Of a stretch of DNA of 9,895 bases, positions 1 to 6,182 are shown piece by piece (position 1 is the stretch's first letter; each line of letters begins with the position of its first letter). Source of the DNA: Candidatus Wallbacteria bacterium (GTDB lineage Bacteria; Muiribacteriota; JAQTZZ01); the NCBI GenBank assembly GCA_028711905.1, contig JAQTRI010000109.1, positions 1-9,895 of the forward strand, written 5' to 3'. The position numbers and the translations under genes are program-made. The notes below the pieces were generated by a model. That model had not been told where the DNA came from. It saw only the letters and a list, made by a program, of their open reading frames with translations, and did no database searches.

Positions 1-506
1 AAGTCTTGTATCAGGGGCCGCACCGGATTGGAAAACACCTGACAGTCCTTGCGGCCCCAGATGTTCTGAATTCCTGATGGATCAGACCCGTGCTCCAGTG
101 CGTCAGCCAGCTCGACAATGGCTTCTTCGCCTTCGCCTACGCAGGCGTAGTCCACTTCCGGGCATTCCATCACCAGCTCAGGCACTGAGGTGGGATGAAT
201 GCCGCCGAAAATGACAGGCAGTTCCGGTCGTTTCTTTTTGACCCGCTGCGCGATTTCCCGCGCCCAGACGAAATCGTCAGTGACCACGGAAAAGGCTAAC
301 AAGTCTGGTTTTGTTGCTAAAATCCGGTGCACAATGCTGCCAGTGCGGGCAAAGGCTGACGCCAGAAAATCCGCTTCCAGCATGGTGTCATTGAACAGCT
401 TTGGCGAATACACTAAAGCTGTGGAATGCCCGGCCCGCTTGAGAACCGCGGACAGGTACTCAACCCCCAGGTTTTCGAATCCGCCGTAGACGAAGGTGAC
501 TTTCAT
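1..506 (-). CDS. B12-binding radical SAM protein, N-terminal part (runs off left edge)
   Basis: The gene begins at ATG 504-506 on the minus strand, and 168 codons are visible before the window ends. The visible part is a cobalamin-binding-type Rossmann domain of the COG1032/BchE-like family: a first strand (KVTFVYGG), a helix containing ENLGVEYLSAVLKRAGH, then PDLLAFSVVTDD at about 68-79, the FGGIHPTS glycine motif at about 100-107, and VGEGEEA at about 123-129. The radical SAM cysteine motif would lie beyond the edge. The protein closely resembles the one at 1217-2689, sharing YLSAVLKRAGH, VIFGGIHP, DPSGI.NIWG and VRPLI/PRPLI; even the DNA shares runs such as GTTCTCAAGCGGGC. It is therefore a duplicate of that gene. 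The canonical DxHxxG cobalamin-His motif is absent, with FENLG in its place. It lies 31 nt after the HEPN gene, with no strong Shine-Dalgarno sequence. Substrate unknown. Confidence 0.9.
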   Translation of the reverse strand, partial: MKVTFVYGGFENLGVEYLSAVLKRAGHSTALVYSPKLFNDTMLEADFLASAFARTGSIVHRILATKPDLLAFSVVTDDFVWAREIAQRVKKKRPELPVIFGGIHPTSVPELVMECPEVDYACVGEGEEAIVELADALEHGSDPSGIQNIWGRKDCQVFSNPVRPLIQD

Positions 507-537
507 GGAGAAATGTTAACAGTTAAAGTGCCTGGTT

Positions 538-879
538 TCAATCCGGCAGGAGATTTTGCAGTGTTTCGGCGAGTTCCGGAATGTGAATTATGGCCAGCCG
601 GAACACCAGTTCCTGTTTGATTTCACCGTACTCATGCGCCAGAATGTTGCGCTGGGCGATGATTTTGGCCCATGGGATTTCCGGGTGGGTTCTGCGGAAG
701 CTTTCGGAAACCGATCCGGCTGCCTGGCCGATGATCTCGATGCGTCTTTCCGTGGCCAGACGCAGGTTACGATCACCCATGTATTCTTCGAAAGAGAGAT
801 TTTTCGTCGTGTCGATGATTTCCCGGCAGTAGGAAAGCATATCCCACAGAAAAGCGGCGTTGCGTTCTTCAGGCAGCAT
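538..879 (-). CDS. hepT: HEPN-domain toxin, HepT/DUF86 type
   Basis: A 113-residue, mostly helical protein. It carries the HEPN ribonuclease signature Rx4HxY at R77-H82-Y84 (RNILAHEY), and the preceding helix (RRIEIIGQAAG) is typical of DUF86/HepT proteins. In characterised MntA-HepT pairs, HepT is an RNase toxin whose Tyr in this motif is AMPylated by the nucleotidyltransferase antitoxin. That mechanism is family knowledge, not shown here. ATG 877-879 was chosen because it aligns with the usual family N-terminus (MLPEERN..). A longer in-frame start at 984 would add 35 residues that merely read through the upstream gene in another frame. The gene overlaps the end of the nucleotidyltransferase gene by 11 bp, so the two are translationally coupled. 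Length is normal for the family and the key residues are intact, so the toxin is probably functional. Confidence 0.9.
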   Translation of the reverse strand: MLPEERNAAFLWDMLSYCREIIDTTKNLSFEEYMGDRNLRLATERRIEIIGQAAGSVSESFRRTHPEIPWAKIIAQRNILAHEYGEIKQELVFRLAIIHIPELAETLQNLLPD

Positions 880-1174
880 AGAGCACCATCTGATTTTCCA
901 GGATATGTTTGCGACGGAAGGGGTTTCTGATGGAGCTCTTTTCCACCAGATCCACCTTGCGTCCGAAGATCGCTTCCAGCTCATCGATCATGTCCGACCA
1001 ATCGAACAAAGACCAGGGTGCATCGTCAGTCAATGTGATCAGCACATCGACATCACTGTCCCTGTTGAAATCGCCACGGACAGATGAGCCAAAAAGTGCG
1101 AATTCACTGATCCGCCATTTGCTGCAGAAGATTGCGATTCGATTTTTGTCAAACGCTATTCCTGGTTTCTTCAC
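869..1174 (-). CDS. mntA: Minimal nucleotidyltransferase antitoxin, MntA type
   Basis: A 101-residue MNT-fold protein with the polymerase-beta superfamily motif: G29-S30, R33-G34, then D41 and D43 (SSVRGDFNRDSDVDVLI). A third metal-site Asp at D75 sits in KVDLVEK. In the MntA/HepT family the antitoxin transfers AMP to the HEPN toxin using ATP and so silences it. GTG 1172-1174 was chosen as start: it has GAGGAA three nt upstream (1178-1183) and lies about 20 nt after the predicted transcription start from the extended -10 at 1202-1210. The longer TTG start at 1213 would lie inside that promoter and is unlikely. The gene is followed, with 11-bp overlap, by hepT. An antitoxin-first order with overlapping reading frames is typical of these pairs. 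Confidence 0.88.
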   Translation of the reverse strand: MKKPGIAFDKNRIAIFCSKWRISEFALFGSSVRGDFNRDSDVDVLITLTDDAPWSLFDWSDMIDELEAIFGRKVDLVEKSSIRNPFRRKHILENQMVLYAA

Positions 1175-1201
1175 GGCTTCCTCTTTGCCAAAGCTGATAG
1201 A

Positions 1202-1210
1202 ATTATAGCA
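1202..1210 (-). promoter_or_regulatory. Extended -10 promoter for mntA-hepT
   Basis: The minus strand reads TGCTATAAT, a perfect -10 hexamer with the TGn extension. It starts 6 nt after the stop codon of the radical SAM gene at 1217-2689. The position 17 nt upstream (GGATGG) does not resemble TTGACA, as is usual for extended -10 promoters. A start near 1195 would give a leader of about 20 nt containing the GAGGAA ribosome site of mntA. The toxin-antitoxin pair, and perhaps the radical SAM gene after it, could therefore be transcribed independently of the long operon upstream. Confidence 0.6.
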
Positions 1211-1216
1211 CAAATA

Positions 1217-2689
1217 TCAGAACCCCATCCTCAGCACATGATACAGATACTTCTTGAGAATCGTCATGCCGCGGGGTTCATGTCCCTTGAGAATACTGTA
1301 AAGCACAGGCAGCACCTTGCATAAAAGTGGAGACCGGGGCAGGCGGGAGAGTTGTTCGGGCTTCATCAGCCGGCGCACCAGTCTTTTTGGAAGCACAGGC
1401 AGCCAGCCGAAAATGAAGCGCAGCTGATCCAGATTCTTCTGCAATTCCTGGTCTTCGATTGAGCCGTGCTGCTCATCGGATTCTGACCGGCCCTCGAGGA
1501 TTTTCTGTTTCAGGTCATCACTCAGCCGGCCGCGCTGTTCAAATGTTCCGGCGATGTCGGTCCGGGGATAGCAGGTGATGTGAAAAAACAAAAGCCGGTT
1601 CGGCCGCACCTCGTTATACAGACGCAGTGCGAACAGCTGCCACTCAAATGTGTCGTCAGGCAGACCTACTATGTGATCGATGTTGAATGGTATTCCTGAT
1701 TCATGCAGGGTGCGCAGAGCATTCACAATATCCGGATTGGTCTCATGGCGATCAAGGTGTTTTTTCCGCACTTTCTCATTCATGGTCTGTACACCTATTT
1801 CGATCTGAATACATCCGGCATCTTTCAGCATGTCCAGTTCTTCCTTGTGCACTGCCAGTGGGTGGGTGACGCAGACAAAGGGCTTTCTGATCCAGGCCTT
1901 GTACTGTTCGCAGAAGTCGCGAATCCTGCCTGTGTCACCGGTAAACAGATCGTCCTCGATCAGCACGGATTTGAAACGCCATTTTTCCAGGGCGTATTTC
2001 AGTTCGCTGATGATGTTGGCGACAGAGCGCTTGCGGAAAAAAGGCTCATCACCGGCATACAGCTTGCGCAGGCAGTTATTGCAGCAGTAAGTGCATGAAT
2101 ATGGGCAGCCGCGAGAGCCAAGGATAGTGTAAACGCTTTTAAAATAAGGGACTTTTTCATAAAACAGTTCATGGTCCGGAAAGGGGAGACAGTCGAGGTT
2201 CTTGATCAATGGCCTGGGGGCGTTGCGAAAGAATTTGCCCCAGATATTGGCGATTCCAGAGGGATCTCCGCCTGATTCAAGGGTAGTAACCAGTTCCAGC
2301 AGGGCGTCTTCTCCTTCTCCGAGACAGATATAATCGATCGCCGGTTGACTGATAAGAAACTCAGGTGCAGTGCTTGGGTGAATCCCGCCAAAGATTACAG
2401 GTACTGAAGGCATCCTGCTTTTAACCTTTTCTGCGATTCTGTACATCCATCGAAACCAGTCGGTCACAGCCGGAAAAGCCACCAGATCCGGTTTGAGCGC
2501 AACGATTTTGTGGATCATGAAAGCGTCGCGATTGAAAAAAACTCCCAGTGATGACGAATTGACAAGTGAGTCGCGAAAAATCAGCGGAGAATAGGCTAAT
2601 GAGACACGATGGCCCGCCCGCTTGAGAACAGCGGAAAGATACTCTATGCCGAGATTTTCATAAGCTGCGTACACGAATACGATGTGCAT
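1217..2689 (-). CDS. B12-binding radical SAM protein, third in the array
   Basis: A 490-residue protein of the COG1032 family. Domain order: a cobalamin-binding Rossmann domain (about 1-150, with FGGIHPS at 100-106 and LGEGEDA), a linker carrying PFPDHELF, then a radical SAM TIM barrel (about 185-400). The [4Fe-4S] motif is C195-x3-C199-x2-C202, immediately followed by another Cys (C203) and by C206. IEDDLF and later IEIGVQT and NIDHIVGLPDDT are typical barrel strands. The C-terminus is basic and partly hydrophobic. ATG 2687-2689 was preferred: it follows the upstream stop by one nt and starts the Rossmann strand (MHIVFVYAAYENLG), whereas an earlier start at 2725 would overlap the upstream gene by 35 bp. 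The DxHxxG cobalamin-His motif is not seen. Probably a methyltransferase, cyclase or other B12-dependent radical enzyme; substrate unknown. The closest relative in the window is the partial gene at 1-506. Confidence 0.88.
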   Translation of the reverse strand: MHIVFVYAAYENLGIEYLSAVLKRAGHRVSLAYSPLIFRDSLVNSSSLGVFFNRDAFMIHKIVALKPDLVAFPAVTDWFRWMYRIAEKVKSRMPSVPVIFGGIHPSTAPEFLISQPAIDYICLGEGEDALLELVTTLESGGDPSGIANIWGKFFRNAPRPLIKNLDCLPFPDHELFYEKVPYFKSVYTILGSRGCPYSCTYCCNNCLRKLYAGDEPFFRKRSVANIISELKYALEKWRFKSVLIEDDLFTGDTGRIRDFCEQYKAWIRKPFVCVTHPLAVHKEELDMLKDAGCIQIEIGVQTMNEKVRKKHLDRHETNPDIVNALRTLHESGIPFNIDHIVGLPDDTFEWQLFALRLYNEVRPNRLLFFHITCYPRTDIAGTFEQRGRLSDDLKQKILEGRSESDEQHGSIEDQELQKNLDQLRFIFGWLPVLPKRLVRRLMKPEQLSRLPRSPLLCKVLPVLYSILKGHEPRGMTILKKYLYHVLRMGF

Positions 2690-2690
2690 T

Positions 2691-4199
2691 TCAGTGTTCC
2701 ATCCTGTCAAAAATTCCGCGGACAAACCTTGCTGCCCTGGCGCCCAGAAGACGGTGACAGTAGCGCAGGATGTCGATCTGCCCGCTGTATTCTCCGCGGT
2801 CGGTAAAAATGATCTCAGGAAGATCGAAGATGCGGAAAAACAGGCTCAGGAACCGCAGAAACCTGAAGTTGCCGCTGCGCAGAAGAATGCGGCAGAGGGC
2901 GGGGAAACGCGGGATCAGCGTGAATGCTTCCCGCAGTGCGAGATAATCCTGGATCATGTCCTGCGGGATGTCCCCGTGGTGCTCGAAATTGCCGACAAAT
3001 CCTTTTTCGATGCGCTCGTGCTGTTCTCTTGTGATCAGGTTATGCTTCAGGGCCTTTTCCGTCAGTGCAGTACAAGGGAAATAAGTCAGAAAAAAACCAA
3101 AGATGCGTCCAGGATGAAAAAACGAATATGTAATGCCTGCCTGTAAATCTTTTTTCAGGGAAGTGCCTGGAGCTCCTAAAATATGCTGGATATTGAAGGG
3201 AATTTTTGATCTGCGCAGTTCCTGCATGGCGCTGATTAAAACAGAGTTGGGTTCATGTCTTCCCAGCCATTCTTTCCTGCATTTTTCATCCAGGCTTTCG
3301 ATACCCAGCTCTATTTTGCGGCAATTGCTCTGCTTAAGAAGCGTGGCGATCTCTCTGTTGACGAAACATGGATGCATGACTGCTGAATATGGAAGATTGA
3401 TTTGCCCGGAATACAGTTTAAGGAAATTCCGGCTCCAGTCAAAATCGAATACGAACAGGTCATCGTTAAAGATGAATCGCTTAATGGAATGGTTCGCGGC
3501 CAGTTGCCTCAAATGAGTGATGGCCTGTTCAGGCGTAAGGTGAGCGAAGTTACTCCCAGGGAGTTGTTTCAGATATGAATGGCAGCAGTAACTGCAGGCG
3601 AATCTGCAGCCGCGGGTGAAAAAATATACTCCGGCATGGCTGAAATATGGGTGCCGTTTGAAAAAAAGCGATTTATCAGGCAATAGCGCAGAACCGGCAA
3701 AATCGAAACGGCGCCTGATTTCCGGTGGTATTACAAGGGAGTTCCGGCGGTGCCAGATATTTGGGATCGCCGGCAGGTTATCACCTCTGCAGAGCCCGAG
3801 CATAGCCTCTTCACCATCGCCTTCGCAGACCAGGTCAATGGACGGATGCTCGCGCAAAATTCTTTCCGGGACCAGAGATGCGTGGATGCCTCCGAAAATT
3901 GTGATCCCCCTGTGCAGAGGTTTGATTTCTGAAGCAAGGGCCGCGGCCCAGGGAAAATCGAGACTGACTGGAGAGAAACCCACGATATCCGGCTGGAACT
4001 CCTGCAGAAGGAGGCGCAGTCTTTTTTTTTCGCGTTGCTCGAACAGGGCAGCGGCTAAAGGCAGATGCAGCAGGCTGTCATTGAACAACCTGCTGAACAG
4101 GAAAAGTTCGACCTTGACGCCATGTTGTTTCAAACAGGCTGAAATCAGCTCCAGACCGTAACTTTCACAACCGCCGTATATCAAGAGAACTTTTTTCAC
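2691..4199 (-). CDS. B12-binding radical SAM protein, second in the array
   Basis: A 502-residue protein with the same architecture: an N-terminal cobalamin-type domain (MKKVLLIYGG, ESYGLEL, IFGGIHASLVPE at about 101-112, CEGDGEEA) followed by a radical SAM domain with C198-x3-C202-x2-C205 and an extra C206-H207. TPEQAI, FIFNDDLF, KIELGIESLDEK, NIQHILGAPGTS and FFLTYFPCTALT mark successive barrel strands and match the gene at 4196-5716 almost block for block. The C-terminal 100 residues are rich in Leu, Phe and Arg. The GTG start (4197-4199) overlaps the upstream stop as GTGA and has GGAG at 4207-4210 with a 7-nt spacer, so translation is coupled. No cobalamin-His motif (DxHxxG) is visible; CESYG occupies its place. 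The reaction cannot be told from sequence. Confidence 0.88.
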   Translation of the reverse strand: MKKVLLIYGGCESYGLELISACLKQHGVKVELFLFSRLFNDSLLHLPLAAALFEQREKKRLRLLLQEFQPDIVGFSPVSLDFPWAAALASEIKPLHRGITIFGGIHASLVPERILREHPSIDLVCEGDGEEAMLGLCRGDNLPAIPNIWHRRNSLVIPPEIRRRFDFAGSALLPDKSLFFKRHPYFSHAGVYFFTRGCRFACSYCCHSYLKQLPGSNFAHLTPEQAITHLRQLAANHSIKRFIFNDDLFVFDFDWSRNFLKLYSGQINLPYSAVMHPCFVNREIATLLKQSNCRKIELGIESLDEKCRKEWLGRHEPNSVLISAMQELRRSKIPFNIQHILGAPGTSLKKDLQAGITYSFFHPGRIFGFFLTYFPCTALTEKALKHNLITREQHERIEKGFVGNFEHHGDIPQDMIQDYLALREAFTLIPRFPALCRILLRSGNFRFLRFLSLFFRIFDLPEIIFTDRGEYSGQIDILRYCHRLLGARAARFVRGIFDRMEH

Positions 4200-5716
4200 T
4201 TTGTGTCTCCAGGCGTAGAGCCGCGCTCAAAAAAAGAAGCCAATACCCGCATGGCCCTAATCCCGAACAGATAATATGCGTAGCGCAATACGGCTGTCTG
4301 AACAGTCAGTTCCCCTGAACGGATCGAATTGAACATATCCAGGAACCTGTAGAGCTGCAGAAAAGGCTTGAGCATGCGGTAACGGCTGCCTCGCGACAGG
4401 AAGCGCGCAAGCACTGGCGAGATCGGAATGACGGATGAAATCAGGCGAATGGCAGCGGCGTACTCTGCGCCGGATGTGTCAAGGTCCCCGGTATGCTCGA
4501 AATTGGAGACCTGACCATCCCGGATTTCCTGATAGCGCAAGCTGGAAATAACCCCTGATTCCATGGCCTGTTTCGTGATTGAGCAACCTGGATAGTAAGT
4601 CAGGCAGAAACAGAAAATGCGACTGGGACTGAATCTGGAATATGTTCTGAGCGCGGCGAGATCGTCCTCAACGGTTGTTTCCGGTATGCCACACATGTGC
4701 TGAATGTTGAAAGGAATTCCGCTTTGAGAAACCCAGTAAAGGGCGCGCAGGATCTCCTGGTTCGATTCCGCCCTGTGCAGCCATTTCTTTCTTGCGCTTT
4801 CGTTCATGGTTTGCACTGCCAGTTCCAGTTTGAAGCAACCGGCGGATTTGATGAGTTCCACCATCTCGCGGTCAGTGAATCGCGGATGCAGCACGGCATA
4901 AAAGGGTATTCCGACTTTTTCGCTGTACAGACTCAAAAAAATACGGCTCCATTCCCGGTCAAAGATGAAAAGGTCGTCATCGAAAAGAAAGCGTTTGATC
5001 CGGTGCTGATCACGAAGTTCACACAGCTGAAAGATGGCCTGCTCAGGAGTGAGATACATGAATCGCGGACCCGGAGCGCGATTCGCGCGTGAATGGCAGC
5101 AGAAACTGCACTGATACAGGCATCCGCGGCTGAACTGAAAGGTGCAGGAGTTTTTGAAATAGGGAGCCTGATGATAAACCAGAGTTTTATCCGGTAAAAG
5201 AGGTCTTGCGGAGAAATCGAATGTTTCACGCTTTTCCGGCGCTATAATCCGGCCATTGTGCCTGTACCAGAGATTGGGAATTTCCGAATAAGCAAGTCCT
5301 TGGCACAACCCTGAAAAAACCGGTTCTCCATCGCCTTCGCAGACAAAGTCGATCCCTGATTCCGTAATTACCCGATCCGGGGACATTGTCGGGTGGATTC
5401 CCCCGAAAATCACGGGGAGAGAGGGAAATCTGGTTTTGACTTCCTTAGTGATTCCAGCCAGCTTCAGAAAATCGTTGCTGACGCATGACACTGCCAGAAG
5501 ATCGGGACTGAATTCCCGGATTTTCCGGATAAGTTTTCCGGTTTCATGGCGCAGGAAAAACTCGGCTGCCCCGCGCCAGGAAGTCACGCTGTCGTCAAAC
5601 AGGCCGGAGAATTGAAACAACTCTACTTCAGCCGTGTACGCGGACTTAAGAAAAGAACTCAGCATTTCAATGCCGTAACTTTCGTAAGCGCTGTATAGGA
5701 AGAGGATTTTTTTCAC
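4196..5716 (-). CDS. B12-binding radical SAM protein, first in the array
   Basis: A 506-residue protein and the promoter-proximal gene of the minus-strand cluster. The N-terminal cobalamin-type Rossmann domain (KKILFLYSAYESYGIEML, FGGIHPTMSPDR at about 104-115, CEGDGEP) leads to a radical SAM barrel with the cluster motif C199-x3-C203-x2-C206, followed by C207-H208. FDDDLF (245-250), KLELAVQTMNE and NIQHMCGIPETT are conserved barrel segments. The tail (about 430-506) is basic/hydrophobic (RFLSRGSRYRMLKPFLQLYRFLD). GTG 5714-5716 is the start: it aligns with the GTG-AAA-AAA start of the next gene and lies about 15 nt after the transcription start expected from the extended -10. GGAG is present 10 nt upstream. 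No axial-His DxHxxG motif is seen. Likely a B12-dependent radical SAM enzyme of unknown substrate; it is most like its downstream neighbour. Confidence 0.88.
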   Translation of the reverse strand: MKKILFLYSAYESYGIEMLSSFLKSAYTAEVELFQFSGLFDDSVTSWRGAAEFFLRHETGKLIRKIREFSPDLLAVSCVSNDFLKLAGITKEVKTRFPSLPVIFGGIHPTMSPDRVITESGIDFVCEGDGEPVFSGLCQGLAYSEIPNLWYRHNGRIIAPEKRETFDFSARPLLPDKTLVYHQAPYFKNSCTFQFSRGCLYQCSFCCHSRANRAPGPRFMYLTPEQAIFQLCELRDQHRIKRFLFDDDLFIFDREWSRIFLSLYSEKVGIPFYAVLHPRFTDREMVELIKSAGCFKLELAVQTMNESARKKWLHRAESNQEILRALYWVSQSGIPFNIQHMCGIPETTVEDDLAALRTYSRFSPSRIFCFCLTYYPGCSITKQAMESGVISSLRYQEIRDGQVSNFEHTGDLDTSGAEYAAAIRLISSVIPISPVLARFLSRGSRYRMLKPFLQLYRFLDMFNSIRSGELTVQTAVLRYAYYLFGIRAMRVLASFFERGSTPGDTK

Positions 5717-5736
5717 TGTCCCTGGTCTCCGGAAAC

Positions 5737-5745
5737 ATTATAGCA
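5737..5745 (-). promoter_or_regulatory. Extended -10 promoter of the radical SAM operon
   Basis: The minus strand reads TGCTATAAT, a consensus extended -10. The region 17 nt upstream lacks a TTGACA match. Expected transcription start is near 5730, leaving only about 14 nt before the GTG start at 5716. This is the only strong promoter seen for the array, and the same nine bases recur in front of mntA (1202-1210). Confidence 0.6.
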
Positions 5746-5799
5746 GAACAACAGCTCGATGTTTCGATCAGTTGGCGGTCCCTGGTGTCAAATTTGTGC

Positions 5800-5829
5800 T
5801 TGACAAGTGTATCGCCAGCCGTTTAAAGT
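5800..5829 (+). promoter_or_regulatory. Sigma70-type promoter of the tRNA pair
   Basis: A perfect TTGACA at 5800-5805 is followed by an A/T-rich -10 region, GTTTAAAGT. Candidate hexamers are TAAAGT at 5824-5829 with an 18-nt spacer, or TTTAAA at 5822-5827 with 16 nt. Transcription would begin within a few bases of the tRNA-Ile 5' end at 5840. It diverges from the minus-strand radical SAM promoter. Confidence 0.5.
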
Positions 5830-5839
5830 AAATCTGCGT

Positions 5840-5916
5840 GGGCTAATAGCTCAGTTGGTTAGAGCGCTGCCCTGATAAGGCAGAGGTCGGAGGTTCAAAT
5901 CCCCCTTGGCCCACCA
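5840..5916 (+). tRNA. tRNA-Ile (GAU)
   Basis: A 77-nt cloverleaf. The acceptor stem GGGCTAA pairs with TTGGCCC (one T-G wobble), with discriminator A5913 and encoded CCA at 5914-5916. The anticodon stem CTGCC/GGCAG encloses the loop CTGATAA with anticodon GAT at 5874-5876. The T arm carries GGTTCAAAT. It is followed after only 10 nt of CT-rich sequence by tRNA-Ala, so the two are surely co-transcribed and processed. This pair is normally inside the rRNA operon spacer; here it is not. Confidence 0.97.
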
Positions 5917-5926
5917 CTTTCTTTCT

Positions 5927-6002
5927 GGGGGTATAGCTCAATTGGGAGAGCACCTGCCTTGCACGCAGGAGGTTAGCGGTTCGAGCCCGCTTACCTCCAC
6001 CA
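5927..6002 (+). tRNA. tRNA-Ala (UGC)
   Basis: A 76-nt cloverleaf. The acceptor stem GGGGGTA pairs with TACCTCC (one G-T wobble), followed by discriminator A and encoded CCA at 6000-6002. The anticodon stem CCTGC/GCAGG holds the loop CTTGCAC with anticodon TGC at 5960-5962. The T loop GGTTCGAGC is canonical. It is the second gene of the Ile-Ala transcript. No 23S rRNA gene follows; the next gene is dapB. Confidence 0.97.
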
Positions 6003-6010
6003 GTTCTGAC

Positions 6011-6130
6011 GGCTTCTGAAAATCCCCGAAATACTTCGTTGTACTCAAGCTCAAGTTCGAGCTGTACCTTTAAGTACTATCTCAGCCACTCATGTTCATG
6101 CGCCTCGTATCTGGACTGTTTTGAACAGCC
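6011..6130. repeat. MITE-like intergenic element with imperfect terminal inverted repeats
   Basis: The segment begins GGCTTCTGAAAA (6011-6022) and ends TTTTGAACAGCC (6119-6130). The ends are inverted copies matching at 9 of 12 positions. Inside are a hairpin with stem AGCTC/GAGCT (6048-6063) flanked by GTAC on both sides (6041-6044, 6064-6067), and a second near-palindrome GTACCTTTAAGTAC (6064-6077). There is no convincing coding frame. The right end itself folds (CTGTT/AACAG, 6116-6128) and is followed by TACTTTTG, so it could also act as a weak terminator for the tRNA transcript. Its size (120 nt) and structure fit a non-autonomous repeat. Copy number cannot be judged from one window. Confidence 0.4.
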
Positions 6131-6182
6131 TACTTTTGAATCGAATGTGCATAGACATTGAACCAGGGTTTACGCGTATAGC

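Noticed and set aside
507..537. Possible precursor peptide or promoter between hepT and the partial radical SAM gene
   Set aside because: Only 31 nt, holding a small TTAACAGTTAA palindrome; too short for a gene and without a convincing -10/-35 pair.
880..984. Longer start for the HEPN gene at 984
   Set aside because: The added 35 residues only read the mntA coding region in another frame and have no family resemblance; ATG 877-879 fits the usual HepT N-terminus.
1175..1213. TTG start at 1213 for the nucleotidyltransferase
   Set aside because: That codon overlaps the extended -10 promoter, so it would not be in the transcript; GTG 1174 has a proper ribosome site.
199..4161. Many plus-strand open frames of 60-180 codons opposite the radical SAM and toxin-antitoxin genes (for example 2682-3146, 3616-4161)
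   Set aside because: They lie wholly antisense to genes with clear protein motifs, have no family signatures or good ribosome sites, and arise from the codon bias of the real genes.
5717..5839. RiPP precursor peptide gene upstream of the radical SAM operon
   Set aside because: The 123-nt gap is occupied by two divergent promoters and has no short frame with a start, ribosome site and Cys/Gly-rich core.
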